A stretch of DNA of 64,000 bases from contig NEEC01000002.1 in the NCBI GenBank assembly GCA_002189035.1, forward strand, positions 3,495,001 through 3,559,000, given 5' to 3'. The translations under genes were made by a program, and so were the position numbers. Each line of letters begins with the position of its first letter. The stretch's first letter is position 1. The stretch comes from Utricularia gibba (lineage: Eukaryota; Streptophyta; Magnoliopsida; Lamiales; Lentibulariaceae). Below the pieces are notes generated by a model. It did no database searches. It was not told the DNA's origin and was given only the letters and a program-made list of their open reading frames with translations. Of this stretch, positions 37,536-49,907 are shown one piece after another.

Positions 37536-38420
37536 TGCCAGTAGAGAGAGAGAGAGAGCTGATGGAACGTGGCACATCATCCGCCATCCAGGCAGCGCCC
37601 CTGTATGCAGGTGTTCTGGATGCTGAACCATTGCTGCTGTTGCTTCCCTGATTTTGTAAAATTGCAAGATCAAGACAACGATGAAAATAAAAAACTAACG
37701 GAATCCGGATATTATTTTGGATTGGCAAAATGTTACCAAAACGGAGCAACAAACGAGGCCCGGAAGCTAACACGAGCCCAAGAATGGCTGGAATTAAACT
37801 CGGCCTCTGTATTCCATTTTTGCCATTCTAGTGTCCTGGAATTATCAGTGTTGTTGGATTACAATAAATTTGTGAGGATATGCAGGGAGAAGCAATAGTC
37901 TTACTTGACTAAAGCAGGTGTTCAACTTCTTTGCGTGTTCCTTGGTGAGGGTCTTCAAATTCATATGAGGTCTAGAAGATATCTAAAATGCCATTGATAG
38001 GCTTTGTTTGAATTCCATGTCTCGATCGGGTGATGATTTTGATAATTTAGTGGGGTACAATGAATTCTGGTTGCTTTGGACCAAACCATTTGTTCACCTT
38101 TATGGAAAGAGATATTGATAAGTTTGTTAGCTTCAAAAAACTAATCTTTGAAGAACCAAAGAGGTTACCATCAAATAGAAGAAATGATCATTAGATTCAT
38201 TTGGTGATAGGTACAAATTCAATCTCCCACAGATTGTACCCTCATCTTCACACAATGAATTGAGATGGAGAATCAAAATAAAGAGTTGTTAAAAAAGAGG
38301 TGTATCAGATCAAGCACCTCTCCTTCCTCTTCTTAAATGCTTCTTGTTGCTAAGAAAGTGTTTCGATGACGCTCGTGTATTAATTATACATGTCTCAACA
38401 ATATTACCATAAAAATCAAA
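37536..38420. other. ACR9 3' UTR and spacer
   Basis: A CAATAAATT word near 37862 is a plausible polyadenylation signal. No gene is seen after it; the sequence becomes AT-rich before the LTR. Confidence 0.4.
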
Positions 38421-39565
38421 TGATAACACATAATTTTGAGTGTTTAATGAGAGGAAAATAATTAATATTTTATTATAAAACTTGAATTTTAATATGTATT
38501 TCTGTGTTTTTATAAATAGCATCATTATTTGTGTATTTTATTCCTAATTGAAACTAAATCATGAATTTAGTCTCAATCTTAGTTCTAATCATTCTCTTAA
38601 ATAATGTAGCACATTTTAACAACCCATATCCCAAAGAACTGAAAAAGAAGAGTAAAGTGGTAGAGACAAAAACTAAAAATGGAAGACATCAAATCCCAAT
38701 ATAGAAAAAAAAAATAGATTTTTTACATAATGAAGAAGAGAAAATATCTTCAATACTTTGAACAAAACACCGTAGAATTCTGGAGAGGAGATTGAGAAAG
38801 AAAAATCGCAAGAACCATGAAAAAGAAGGGAGATGAAGAAGAACTCAACTACACTCGAAGATTTTCTTTTCAGGAATATTGCTCCTAGCCAAGAATAGTT
38901 TTAACTTACTATTTATGTTTATGTTTATGTTTCTTTCCTTATTGATGCACTACAACATAAACATGTTTTGATTGCTATATTATGAACGTATTTCATTTTA
39001 CTTCAATATGAGTGGCTAAATATATGTAATGCTTTGAGATAGAAGGGGATATGCATGATTATTGTTTATTAGACTACATTAGCTTGATAATAAGACCATT
39101 TTCTTATCAAATCAGGGCAAACCCAAGAAGGGAAGAGGTTATGTTCATCATAACAATCTAACTAGAAGTAGACCAAAAATTAGGAAAATCAAAGGTTTGA
39201 ATAAACTTGAATTCTTCTATTTTTAGATAAATGATTATCAAGTTGGATGGTTACATGCAATAATCATCATATCACTATTAGAATCCTCAGGTATTACATT
39301 ACCTTATCCTAGTTAGTGGTCGAATTTGCATGTTATTTCTTTACTGCCTTTTATTGGAGTTTAACATTAGCTCTACTTTAGACTAAATCTTTCAATCATG
39401 AAAAAAACATGTATCAACCTTTATATGACAAGCACGTAGCTCCTTGTTTTCAACTTTGATCCATTATGCTCATATTCTTCGTATAATTGATTGTGAATTA
39501 GGTTATAAAATTATTTGATAGAAAAATTTGCATTTTAACAATATTGCAAAATTTAACGTTTATCA
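38421..39565 (+). mobile_element. LTR of family A, copy 2 (1145 bp)
   Basis: Starts TGATAACACATAATTTTGAG and ends ACGTTTATCA. The body aligns with copies 1 and 3 (for example AATATTGCTCCTAGCCAAGA). The flanks TCAAA and CCAAG do not match each other, unlike the other two copies, so either they have decayed or this copy arose by recombination between elements. Confidence 0.8.
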
Positions 39566-40469
39566 CCAAGTTTTCCTATTTTTACATTTGAAGAACCTAT
39601 AGTAAATTAGATAAAGTTTGATATAATATATTTTCTATATTTTATATTATAAAATTATGATGTTTAATAGTAAATTAAGTCTTTTAATTATGAACTTTAA
39701 TTATTTGTTAATTATAGTAGCATTTTAATTTTTATTCTCAAATATGGACTAAATTAATGATTTAGTTCATATTATATTTTTTAATGTTTTTGTAAGTGTT
39801 GGAGCAATATTAAATCATGTTTAATTTATGCTCATAAAGTCAATGGAGTACGACATATAAGGAAGGAATATGATGGATTAATTTAGATGTGTTTTTAGGT
39901 TTAGGTCAAAAGCAACATGAATGTCAAGAAGGTAAACCTAATTTCGTGTTACTATTTCATTTCAAGTCTGCAACAGTAATTGAAGAAAAACTAGACTAGG
40001 ATTTAGTTTTCTTTATGCATCACAAATGTTTTATTTTCTATTTCCATTCATATATGGTTATGAATAGTTATCTAGTTTCAGTTTATCTTATTGTGATTTC
40101 TTATTTCAATATGTGTAGCTAAGTTGTAGTAGATGCCTTAGAGTATACAAAAGTGTAGTTTTAGTTCTTGCTTTTGATATGAATTTCTGTTTTTTCTTGT
40201 TTGTGGATTAGAATTTACTAGATAATCTATAATTGTGCATCGCATTCGTTTCTAACATTTTTCGGATAGAACTAGTAGAATCGAATAGACTTAGTTCTAT
40301 ATATTTTGCATGCAATTAGACTTAAGTGTTAAATAGTGATGACATTAGGGGCTACCTTAGTCAAAAATATAACAAACAATCTAGGAAAACTTAGGTTGTT
40401 TAAAGTGTATATATAGACAAATTGTAGATTAAACTAGGAACTTGAATACCATATCACCTAAATCACTGT
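39566..40469. other. AT-rich spacer
   Basis: No gene recognised. Parts near 40070-40330 loosely resemble the AGTTTATC/AATATGTGTAGCTAAG portion of family A LTRs. Confidence 0.35.
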
Positions 40470-41170
40470 TTTGTATTGTTTATTCAATAAATTTTAATTA
40501 TGAAAAATATAAAACACAAATAAGCATAGTACGAGTGTCAATCTCAGGAAGTTGAATTTTGTGAAAAATGTTGTGTGGTAATCTTTTACAAATTGTCACG
40601 GATTTGTAAAAGAGGTTTCAAAACATTGGAATGCAAAATACAACGTAAATAATGGACCTTGACTAAGAAAAACAATTTCTATGAAGGCAATTCCATTTCC
40701 TTCCTTGTCTATTATCATCTCGGCTTTCACTAATTCCTTCTGAATAACTAGCTATAAGAGTAAGAAATAGCCTACTTTCTCTTATATTTTGATAGACAAA
40801 GAGGCACGAGAATAGAAAAGGTCACTACCCATCCATTATCGAAGTATTTTGATCACAACCAATTTACTATCTCTCTCGAACCAATAGGTTTGGAAATAGT
40901 GCTCTTCACCTTGCTCTTCATCAAAATCTGCGAGAAGTGGTCGACTATAATATGATGCTTGCAAATATGTGAAATACGGAAGAAATTCAACAAAGAACCG
41001 AGATTGGTGTCAAGAAGTAGAAGGAAACTTCATCTTTTCTTAGAAACTAAGAAGATTTAGTCACACATGACCATCAAAACGGAAAATGAAAGTAGAAAGC
41101 TGAAAGTCTTGTTTCTCTCTATTGTGGAAAGGAAGAACAAGTTCAAGTGCTAGAAGTAAAGTGAGTAAAA
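40470..41170 (-). mobile_element. Athila-type LTR fragment
   Basis: The stretch with AATAAATTTTAATTATGAAA and AGCATAGTACGAGTGTCAAT matches the LTR ends at 22200-22320 and 23130-23265. The following 600 bp align loosely with 22460-23090 (CTCTTCATCAAAATCTGCGA corresponds to the CTCGCAGATAGTG region). No internal region adjoins it. Confidence 0.6.
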
Positions 41171-42139
41171 GTTTGTCCAAAGTGTTTCAAGTTTTTCTTT
41201 AATTCACTCTCCCATGAATGAACTTCTTCTTCTCTCTTCTTATCATTCCTTTTGTCTTATTTGTACAATTATCTTTCCCATTTGTGTAACTAAGCACCCA
41301 ATCATTACTAGGGATGCTCATATTTTGTAAGTTAGGGGCATGAAATGTTAGTGTTTTGTCTCTTGCAAATCTCATGCAACACTCCAAGACCACTTCTTAC
41401 CACATTTGGATGAAAGTACATAAAAACAACATAAAAATATAGACAAAATAATAATTAGATTTTTGTAATAAAGTAAAATATTTATTAATAAAACTCCTGA
41501 ATTCACACATAATAATACATAATAAACACATAAAAAATGACATTTAACAACCACTTTGAGTCACTTTAGTGTTATTTGTGCACAAAACCAACATTAATTA
41601 TTTTTTGTGTTGGGATTTGATTTTAATTACTAAATTTGGGTACCATTGCTAGTTTGATCTCAAACTAAAGTAAAATCTATTTAGAATTCTACATCTCGAA
41701 AAATATATTGTAAACATTAGTTCCTTATGATCTACTTCAAAATCTACTATGCAATTGATGTTAAATTTATATTTTGTGAAGATTATGAATTATATATTTA
41801 TGTGATATAAAGATTTATTTTCTTTTACAATATACTAAAAATTTTTGTTTATTAAAGCACTTGATAGGATTACAGGAGATCCAAATGAATAGAAAAATGT
41901 TAGCTTTGGAGAACATAAAGAAATTGCATGGTTTTTTTCAAATTGGTAATATACTATCAATACTTCATCACTCACTTTAGCAATGCCATAGCTCCTCTCA
42001 CCTCATATTTAGAAAGATAATTTTCAATAAGATTGAAATAGGAGAGAAGACTTTCACCAAGTTGGATGAAATTTTCATAAGAATATTATTTAGGAAATCT
42101 TATGGGCATACGAATCACCTACATAAGAGAATAATCTAT
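41171..42139. other. AT-rich repeat-derived spacer
   Basis: No gene recognised; a stretch near 41400-41540 resembles the start of LTR family A in reverse orientation but is too diverged to call. Confidence 0.35.
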
Positions 42140-42190
42140 TATGTTATACTTAGTCATGTCACCCACTGCTATCAATGACACCCATTTCTA

Positions 42191-42220
42191 AAATAGACAA
42201 AAATAGACAAAAATAGACAA
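42191..42220. repeat. Three perfect copies of AAATAGACAA
   Basis: Tandem 10-mers inside the left copia LTR-like segment. The equivalent position near 47680 has only one related word, so the expansion happened after the two LTR copies separated. Confidence 0.8.
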
Positions 42221-43125
42221 AATTATTCTTTCCAAAATCTTCCGATAATATTGTGCATATCCTTAATATGCTGGTTGACCACAACCACGCTCATTGCAAC
42301 AACTTCCATTATTCCACAACAATAGTAATGCTCGCACATCTTTAGCCCACATGTGATTACTCACGGATGAAAAATTCTACATGTGTCACACTCTAAAAAT
42401 TTTTCCAATAAAAAGATATTTATAAACTGAACTAACATTATATATCTCATTCACAAAGAAAATAATATAGTAATAGTAAATTCAGATCGATCCACAAAGA
42501 TTATATAGTTTTTAATTGTTAGTCTCATGCGTAAGTTGGATTTAACAAGGGATTTTTGTTTGGAAGTGGGTTTCTATTCTAACGAAATTAGGAAAATTCT
42601 TTAACTAACTTCTAAACTAAAAGCATATAATAAAATATGTAAATCAACATTTCTAAAATTTAAAAGTGAATATTTCACTTAATTCGAAAATTAACCATAC
42701 TTAAAAAAAACTTGAACATCCTCAAGTTATTATTATAATTCACACATAAAAATATTACAGAAAATGATGAAAGAAACAAGTTCAGTTAAAAAATACATTT
42801 AAACGAGTTAATGTTCAAGCATGAAATAGAGAATGCTAGCAAGTTCACGAAGGTAAATGCAAAAAGAAAGTTTGTGTAGAAAAATAAAAAGTTCTTGTGC
42901 TTCTCCAATTTAGTTATAATGTGTGCTTCTTCTTCTTCTTCTTCATGAGCAACATGATTCTCAGGCTTCAATACAGTAGATCTCTATCTTTGTTGGGTTT
43001 TGGGCAATGGAGATTAGATCCAGTGTCACATTAAAATTATTCCGCCTTCATCTTCTTCCTTAAAAACTCGTTCAAACTTGCCAAAAAGTAACTTCCAATG
43101 TTGGAATTCTCTCTTCTCTGTCCAC

Positions 43126-43187
43126 TCAATCCGATTTGCCCCTATTGCATGTTGCCTCAATCCGACTTGCCCCTATTGTGTGCTGCG
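43126..43187. repeat. Two copies of a 31-bp tandem repeat
   Basis: TCAATCCGAYTTGCCCCTAT and its continuation TGYRTGYTGC occur twice with three or four differences. It lies in the degraded left half of the copia element. Confidence 0.75.
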
Positions 43188-43300
43188 GGAAGGCTTCGTT
43201 TCTCCTTTCTCATTGAGTACTATGATCTCATCGTGCATGTGGATGCATATTTCTTGTTTTGCCTTTGGAATAATAATTATTGCACTGAATGATCTGAACA

Positions 43301-43338
43301 AATGCAGATACCTTGTTCCATACCAAGGTATCTGCATT
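43301..43338. repeat. Perfect 15-bp stem hairpin
   Basis: AATGCAGATACCTTG (43301-43315) and its exact reverse complement CAAGGTATCTGCATT (43324-43338) enclose the 8-nt loop TTCCATAC. A perfect 15-bp stem in otherwise decayed repeat sequence is unexpected. Confidence 0.85.
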
Positions 43339-43657
43339 CCTTTTTAGTTTAAAAACACACTTGTTTCCCAAAGCTTTCCTACCACATAGGTCTCATTTTC
43401 TCAAATGGAATGCATTTCTTACTACATAGCAGCAAGCCACTTTTTTTTCTCATAAGACTTCAAAACTTCGTCAATAGACTCTAGTTCTCTATTCTCTATA
43501 AGCAAAACAAATTCTTGAGAATTGCACCGAGTGCTTGGGACTGATCCTCTTGTGGATCTCCTAAGGGGTGTGTTCTGATGGCATGAACCTCGGATGTGAC
43601 TTCTTGAGAAGAGCCCTCATGCTGTTGTACCTCCATTGTCAAATTTGGTGAATGACT

Positions 43658-45100
43658 TGTTGGTGTATGTGTTCTAGAGACAATCAACTCATTGGCAAAT
43701 CTTATCTTTTGATATTTACTTTCAAATTTATATCATTGATAAAATCCTCTACTTGATCTATGTGCTATAGAAATTATGATGAGATCATAATGTGAGATTC
43801 TTCAAGCACTCATGATCAAGTTAAATCTCCCTAGCTAGAGTATTTGTGAAATGAGTATATCACAAATACGGATAAGCTGGCACACATTGAGTTTCCTAAA
43901 CAGTTTAGGCAATGGTTTTCACAATTGATGTAATGAGATTACTAGAACCTATGTGTGGGTGTCGATTAGAGAATCGATTCACTGGATGACTCATCTTCGA
44001 GATGCTACTATGGGAAGCTAACCAAGTGTCAGTAGCAAGATCTCGAATATGACAGCCGTGCAAGTAAGCTTAGACTTGAGGTCAACAAAGTTATCTTGAT
44101 CTTAAGCTCACATTTTCGCTCATTACTAATGGGAGCCTAACCATGGCTTGCTTAGTATGGATGAGTAGGGATGTGACTCCTTAAAGTTGGAGATAGTTGA
44201 TTGATCAATAAAGGATTCATCACTCATGTTAGAGATGAGATCATATCTCAAGTAATTGCATCAAAGCCTAACAATAAGTCTTGGGCCCAGGGTAATGACA
44301 CTCGAATTGTTTGAGTAGGTCATTGAGTGTTAGTGCTTGAATGCAATTATAATTTCGATACATCAGAAAGACACACACCCATGTTCTGGTACCGAATGAG
44401 ATATAAGTATGATGAAAGCTGTTCATTGCATGGTGACTGGTCATGGAAAGGCTCAATCAGTTCACCTGATTATTCTTTAATCTTGGGAATCATGATATGT
44501 TGCTAGACATCACTCATGATCGATAATGATGGATTTGATTAATTAAGAGTTAATTAATAAATCCATTATTACGGCCTTGATTGAGGAAGCCTATAGGGTC
44601 ACACACAATAGTGGAGTCACTCATCGATATAAAATAGAATGACACAATTACATGAGATATAATTGGTAAAGTGGATAAATTAAATAGAGAATTATTTTGA
44701 GATTAATATTGATTAAACTCAAAATAAAAGATCTCATATAGATATGATTTGATATGTCAAAAATATCTATCGAAAAAGATTTAGATCTTGAGATCTGCTC
44801 CAAAAAGGTCTTCGTGCTCTCTGAGACTGATCCATAAGGGGGCGTTTTTCTCTACTAGCACCTGAGGAATTCGACCAGCATTCAAGAGCCTTGAGAAGGT
44901 TATCGACGAAGTGCTCCACGTGTGGATACCATAGAGGCCGTCTCCTATTGGCGGTTGATGAACAACGGAGTCAGCTAAAAGGTATTTCAACATCCCTTAG
45001 TCTGATGTATACCGTATTCCAAGATCTGTGTTTGGGGTTTCTCAAAATTTTTAAAATTCCGCTGCTTTTGAGACATACGATGTCTACGAGAAACCCAACA
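43658..45100 (-). mobile_element. Solo LTR of family B (1443 bp), TSD TGACT
   Basis: On the minus strand it begins TGTTGGGTTTCTCGTAGACA and ends ACATACACCAACA, with TGTTGG/CCAACA termini. Flanks are TGACT at 43653-43657 and TGACT at 45101-45105. It splits the integrase-to-linker part of the copia element. It is the longer copy of the family seen at 14054-16294. Open frames inside are incidental. Confidence 0.93.
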
Positions 45101-47352
45101 TGACTATGACATGATATTGGAACTAGTCTCCAATCCCAATGAATCCACATTCAGGCTCACATGATCATCATTATTAGTACTTTGATCCTATAGAGACACC
45201 TAATCTTTTAGGAACTTTACATCTCGTAATCAAAAGACCTTCTTTGCTTGAGGTCCTAGAATCTATATCTCATTTTTAGGTCCCTGTAGCCCAAAATCAC
45301 ACAAGATCTTGAATGATCATTGAGCTTACTACATTGATCATAAGGTAGTAACACCATTGCTTTGCATCCAAACACCCATTGATGCTTCAAACTAACTGCT
45401 CTATCTATTCATTTTTCTTCTAGCCGTTGGTAGTTGATTGCCTTCTTTGGGCTCAGATTAGATAGATAGTTGTTGTCTTCAATGTCTCACTCCAAAAGCA
45501 CCTAGGTAGCATTGCTTCTTTCAACATACATCGGACTTTGTCAAATAAGGTTCTGTTCAACCTCTCATCTAATGGGTTATATTGAGGAGTACCCAATTCA
45601 ATTGCAATTTCTTAATACCAAGCTTCTGACAATACCTCTTGAAGTCATCACTACAATACTCTCTATCATTGTCTGTCCATTAGCATTTTAACTTCAAACT
45701 AGTCTCTTGTTCCACCATGTTGTGAAAATATTTGAAATACTCAAATACATCAAATTTCTTTTTCACCAAGTAAATCCAGGATTTACGAGTTGTATCATTC
45801 ACAAAGGTTAGATAGTATCTCATACCACAGGCTGTGATCACATTAATAGGGCCTCTAACATTAGAGAATACTAGACTAAGCTTCTCCTTGCTTCTATGTA
45901 AGTGTGAGTTAAACGTAATATGATGTTGCTTTCCATAAATGCAATATTCACACAAAGGACACACTACTTGCCTCTATCAAGCCTCTACTAGATAGTTTCA
46001 TAACTCCAACCTCTAGACAAATGACCTAATCTTCTGTGCTAAAGGGAATAAGAGTTTTCTTGACCAAATGCTACATGAATCTCTGAAACATCCCTTCTCA
46101 ATTCTGTTTTAAGCAGCCGTCTTGCCAAATATCCTCAAGCAACAACCATGGACCCTTGGATAAACTTCCAAACTTGAGATCCCACATTGTGGTAATAAGC
46201 TTTCATATCCAATTCTCCAAAAAGGAGCAAGTTTACTCTCAAAGCAGGTACATGATGCACCCTCTTATGCTTCAGTTGCATTCCCAGGTTTGTGATGACA
46301 ACTAGATCACCAATGCTAGCAATTTCGAAAATCGACTAATTGCCTATCCTCATGATGCTAGAGTGAAAAACCTCATAATTCTAGATTCTTGTTTTATGAG
46401 ACGTTGCGTGAAATAAGACAATAGAATAGATATACTAGGAATCACACAGGTCAGCTTCTCTAGCCTCTACTACTAGAAGCACCAATAGATCATTATCTTC
46501 TTTACTCAAGTATATAGAGATGTTAGCCTCTACTAGCTCTTTGCTTTTCCACTCTTTTTGTTGCTCTTGTTGTGCTTAATAGCCATAGCAATCTTTTCGA
46601 AGGTGTCCCCTTTTTTCCGTAATGGAAGTAGGTTCTTGTCTCTCGTTTCTTCTCATATTTCCCTTGTTTACCTTGGGACTTACTTTATTATTTAGATTTG
46701 TCTTACCCTCACTCTCAACCCTCTCCCTTGGACTTTGCACTTGCTATAGGCAAGGGTGGATTTAAAATTAGCATTTCTCACAACTCATGTGTTTCACCTC
46801 TTGAATTCCTCCGAAAATAGTGACTTGGCTAATTTATCATATTTTAAGCCTCCATTCGTTGAATTGCTTAGTGTGATCACCAGTGTCTCAAAAAAATCAA
46901 GTAATGTATTCATGAGTTGAATTGCATGTATCTCTTCATTGAAACTCATCTTGACAACAATCATTTGATCCATGATATCCTTGAATTTGCTCAAATGTTC
47001 AAACATTGAGTCACTATCTTTATACTTCAGCATGAGCATACTCTTATATAATGTGAGCTTGTTTAAAACATTGTTGGGTCAGAACATTTCTTCTAATGCT
47101 TTCCACAATTGTTGTGCATCATCGAACTCATTGATTCTATGTGAGAGGCTGTTATCAATGCATAGATTCATAATGGCAATTGCCTTCAAATGTAGTCTCC
47201 GCCAGTCAACTACTTCGAGATTGAAAGGTTTGTTACTACCAATTACAACTAGCTCTTAAAGATCTTTATATACCAGCATCAATTTGATTTTGGATCACCG
47301 CAAAAAGTAGTTTGATGCATTTAGCTTTGGAACACTATGAACTACATCCATA

Positions 47353-47364
47353 GCTTTGATATCA
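47353..47364 (-). other. Copia primer-binding site (initiator tRNA-Met type)
   Basis: The minus strand reads TGATATCAAAGC, two changes from the TGGTATCAGAGC common in plant copia elements, just inside an LTR end (CCAACA). Confidence 0.75.
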
Positions 47365-47366
47365 AT

Positions 47367-48240
47367 TGTTGGAATACGCCCTAGAGGAAGAAGCAGCAAT
47401 TAAATGCAATCTGATTCCCTCTGGCCTTGCATAGTGGATGGCAATGATGTGTTTGTGTTGCTTTGTGAGACATGTATGTTATTAGGTAAACCCAATAAAG
47501 CTAGGAAACCTCCTAGGCATATAAATTACCCAAGTAAGAAAAGAATCCACTATATTTTAGTAATACACAACACAACTATAGCACTCTATTGGCACATCTA
47601 CCACAACAACACATCCACATCGGTGTAATCATGCCACCCACTGCTATCATTGACACCGATCACCAATCAATTATACTAATAGAACTAAAACAGATAGAAT
47701 TATTCTCTCCAACAACTTCTAATAATCTGGTGCATTTCCCTGATACGCTAGTTGATCGTAGCCACTCTCATTGTAACGCCTTTCATAAGGCCCACAACAA
47801 TGCTCTCACTGCATTAGCTCACTTGTGATTATGCAACTCCACTTCCAAGCTGTCTACAACACAACTATGTGAGCTTGATGTAGTTGATGATGAACACCAA
47901 TATCACTAGATTGGTCAACCAAAACAACTATATCAAATAGGTCCTCATCAAAATGAGTTTCCTGCATAGTAATTTTTAAGGGGAAGAACTTCTTGTGACC
48001 TCATCCATGGCCACTCCTAGACCCACAATGTACTTTGATACCAATTGTTGCCATTATAAGAATTTGGAGAAGAGAAATTAAGAGGCACGTGGGCTGATGT
48101 TTCCTTGGGTTGCTTCGTCTGTAATATTTTGTTGTTTTATCCATGAGAGATATGGTGCTTGAGATCACCCGGTGCACCTCCCTCAGAATGACAAGAAGAA
48201 TTAAGCACTACAATATGTTTTCCTTTCCTCTATTAATTTC
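47367..48240 (-). mobile_element. Copia LTR/leader sequences with a second primer-binding site
   Basis: 47367 to about 47870 is the right LTR of the copia element. A second site at 48032-48043, minus strand TGGTATCAAAGT, follows another LTR end (GGCAACA) at about 48046, so a second related element is truncated here. Confidence 0.6.
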
Positions 48241-48776
48241 TGCGCTTGTAAATGATTTTAGTGGCAGTGCGTTCAGAAAGCATTCAAGCTTCCATCATTT
48301 CTTTGGTAATTAATGGAGGTTGCATTTTGATGACTTGTCTCTTGAAGAAAGGAAATGTTTCAAGAGAGGTAGCTGTTGCCGCTGGAAAACGAAGCAAAGT
48401 TATAGAACCTTCGGATGATTGGTGGCTAAAGCCTTCAGCAACGCACACTATCCCTTTGGGGCCAGGGACACCACTGCTATCGGCTTTGAAACTCATGTAT
48501 CTTGAGATCGGACCACGAAACAGACACTGGAGGGATGCATGGCTATCTTCTTTCCGTTTGATCCATGTGTTTTTCAGCATCAACAGGTGTAACGCACACT
48601 CGGATTCAAGGGCCAAAATAATCAACCAATTTACAAAGCCACCAGGTTCTTGCATTAACAAGAGTAGGGACAAAGCATCAACAACTAACCTGTTCCATCC
48701 AGTAGGCGGTAAGAAGAAAAGAAACCATGATCAATCTACATGACTGGGAACGAGCAGGCCATGAAGCACCTATATT

Positions 48777-49907
48777 TCAGGAGCAGCAACCACGTCTCTG
48801 CAATGGCTTCTGTTTCAGGATGTTCCTTTTTACAGCAGATCCTTCTTCAAGAAGTGTTGGCACCTCCATTATCTGTGTAGGAGGGCGGGAGCAGCGAATA
48901 TGAGGCATTGCAATGCTAACTTCCCCTCTTATCATAAAGCAGGGATCATTATTTATCTGTCTACCTTGAGCGACAGCTCTTGAAAACACTCCTCCACGTT
49001 TTGCCGAGTTTTTGCGCTACTTTCAAGGAACAGGCATCCGAGATCCTTTGCCAGGGCCAAACCTTCTTCCCTGCTCACAACTCGTTCAGATTCCTGGAGC
49101 AGGAAGATGTCTCAATTGTTGAGAAGAAAGGGGAGCAGCAAGTAGTACATGTAAGCGAACAAGAGAATGTGAACAAACTCTGTCAACTTTGTTTCCCACA
49201 AGCATCTTGACGCAATCCCGATCCGCAGAGTAGAGTTCCACTTCTTTTGCCCATACATCAGACAAGTTTGTAAATGTACTTCTTCTTGTTACATCATAGA
49301 CTGCCACGAAACATCAGAAATTGACATAAAACGCTTGGAATAGTGTACTCTGGTCCTAATAAATTTAACTTCTTACCCAGAATGATCCCTTGTGCTCCCC
49401 TGTGATATGAACTTGTCAATGTTCTGAACCTTTCTTGTCCCGCTGTCGAACCAAACCAATTCCCTATTACATAAACAATGAATGCAGGCGACACACACAC
49501 ATAAAACAACCGCGCTCGCCTGTATCCCAAATTGTAAGCTTCAGCTTCTTCTCCCCAACTCTCAGAATCTTGATCTTAAAATCTACGCCTTCAAATCACA
49601 AGCAAAGTCAATTTACTTATCTTTGTAACATTCAAATCTTACTTCTAATACCCAGAAGAAACGCAGAATCATCAAATCAAATCCCAGTACATAAACAAGT
49701 ACGCGATGAGGTACGGAATCTGGGTCCAAATCTATCAGCAGGGTGACTGAATTCGGACTACCGAGAAGAAGAAATACCGATTGTCGGGGTGAGATCTTCA
49801 ACAACGTTAGAAATGAAACTGACGAGGAGGCTGCTCTTGCCGACGGAAGAATCTCCGATCAGCAGGATCTTGAACGACAGATCGTAGTTGCTGAGCCCTG
49901 TCCCCAT
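48777..49907 (-). CDS. RABC1: Rab GTPase, RABC1/RAB18 type
   Basis: A small membrane-bound GTPase of the Rab18 class, linked in other organisms to ER and lipid-droplet contacts. Minus-strand exons: 49907-49778, 49588-49520, 49442-49377, 49300-49179, 49093-48965, 48872-48777, giving 203 residues. All guanine-nucleotide motifs are intact: GDSSVGKS (18-25), the switch I Thr in [21 protein letters not shown], NKVD and SSAK. The C-terminus RRGCCS provides the twin cysteines for geranylgeranylation. The second intron has a GC donor (CAG/GCGAGC); using it is the only way to keep WDTAGQE in frame. RABC1 is favoured by [30 protein letters not shown] and KIMEVPTLLEEGS-like wording. Start: first ATG in the exon with the P-loop. 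Confidence 0.95.

Larger units (their letters stand above)
42140..47366 (-). mobile_element. Ty1/copia element, minus strand, lacking reverse transcriptase
   Basis: From a primer-binding site at 47353-47364 the element reads leftward. The gag frame 47039-46794 contains LVITLSNSTNGGLKYDKLAK. Then come a degraded protease, and an integrase with its zinc-binding N-part CPLCEYCIYGKQ (45680-45964), YYLTFVNDTTRKSWIYLVKK and a C-terminal part near 45200-45350. A linker of the kind between integrase and reverse transcriptase lies at about 43500-43690. The reverse transcriptase/RNase H portion is missing. 42148-42370 repeats 47626-47832 in the same orientation (CACCCACTGCTATCA and later words), consistent with the two LTRs. 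The solo LTR 43658-45100 is inserted in the middle. Confidence 0.75.

Noticed and set aside
48252-48743. 163-codon plus-strand open frame
   Set aside because: Not recognised, and it overlaps the likely 3' UTR of RABC1 on the other strand; no splice or promoter context supports a gene, though transcript data could change this.
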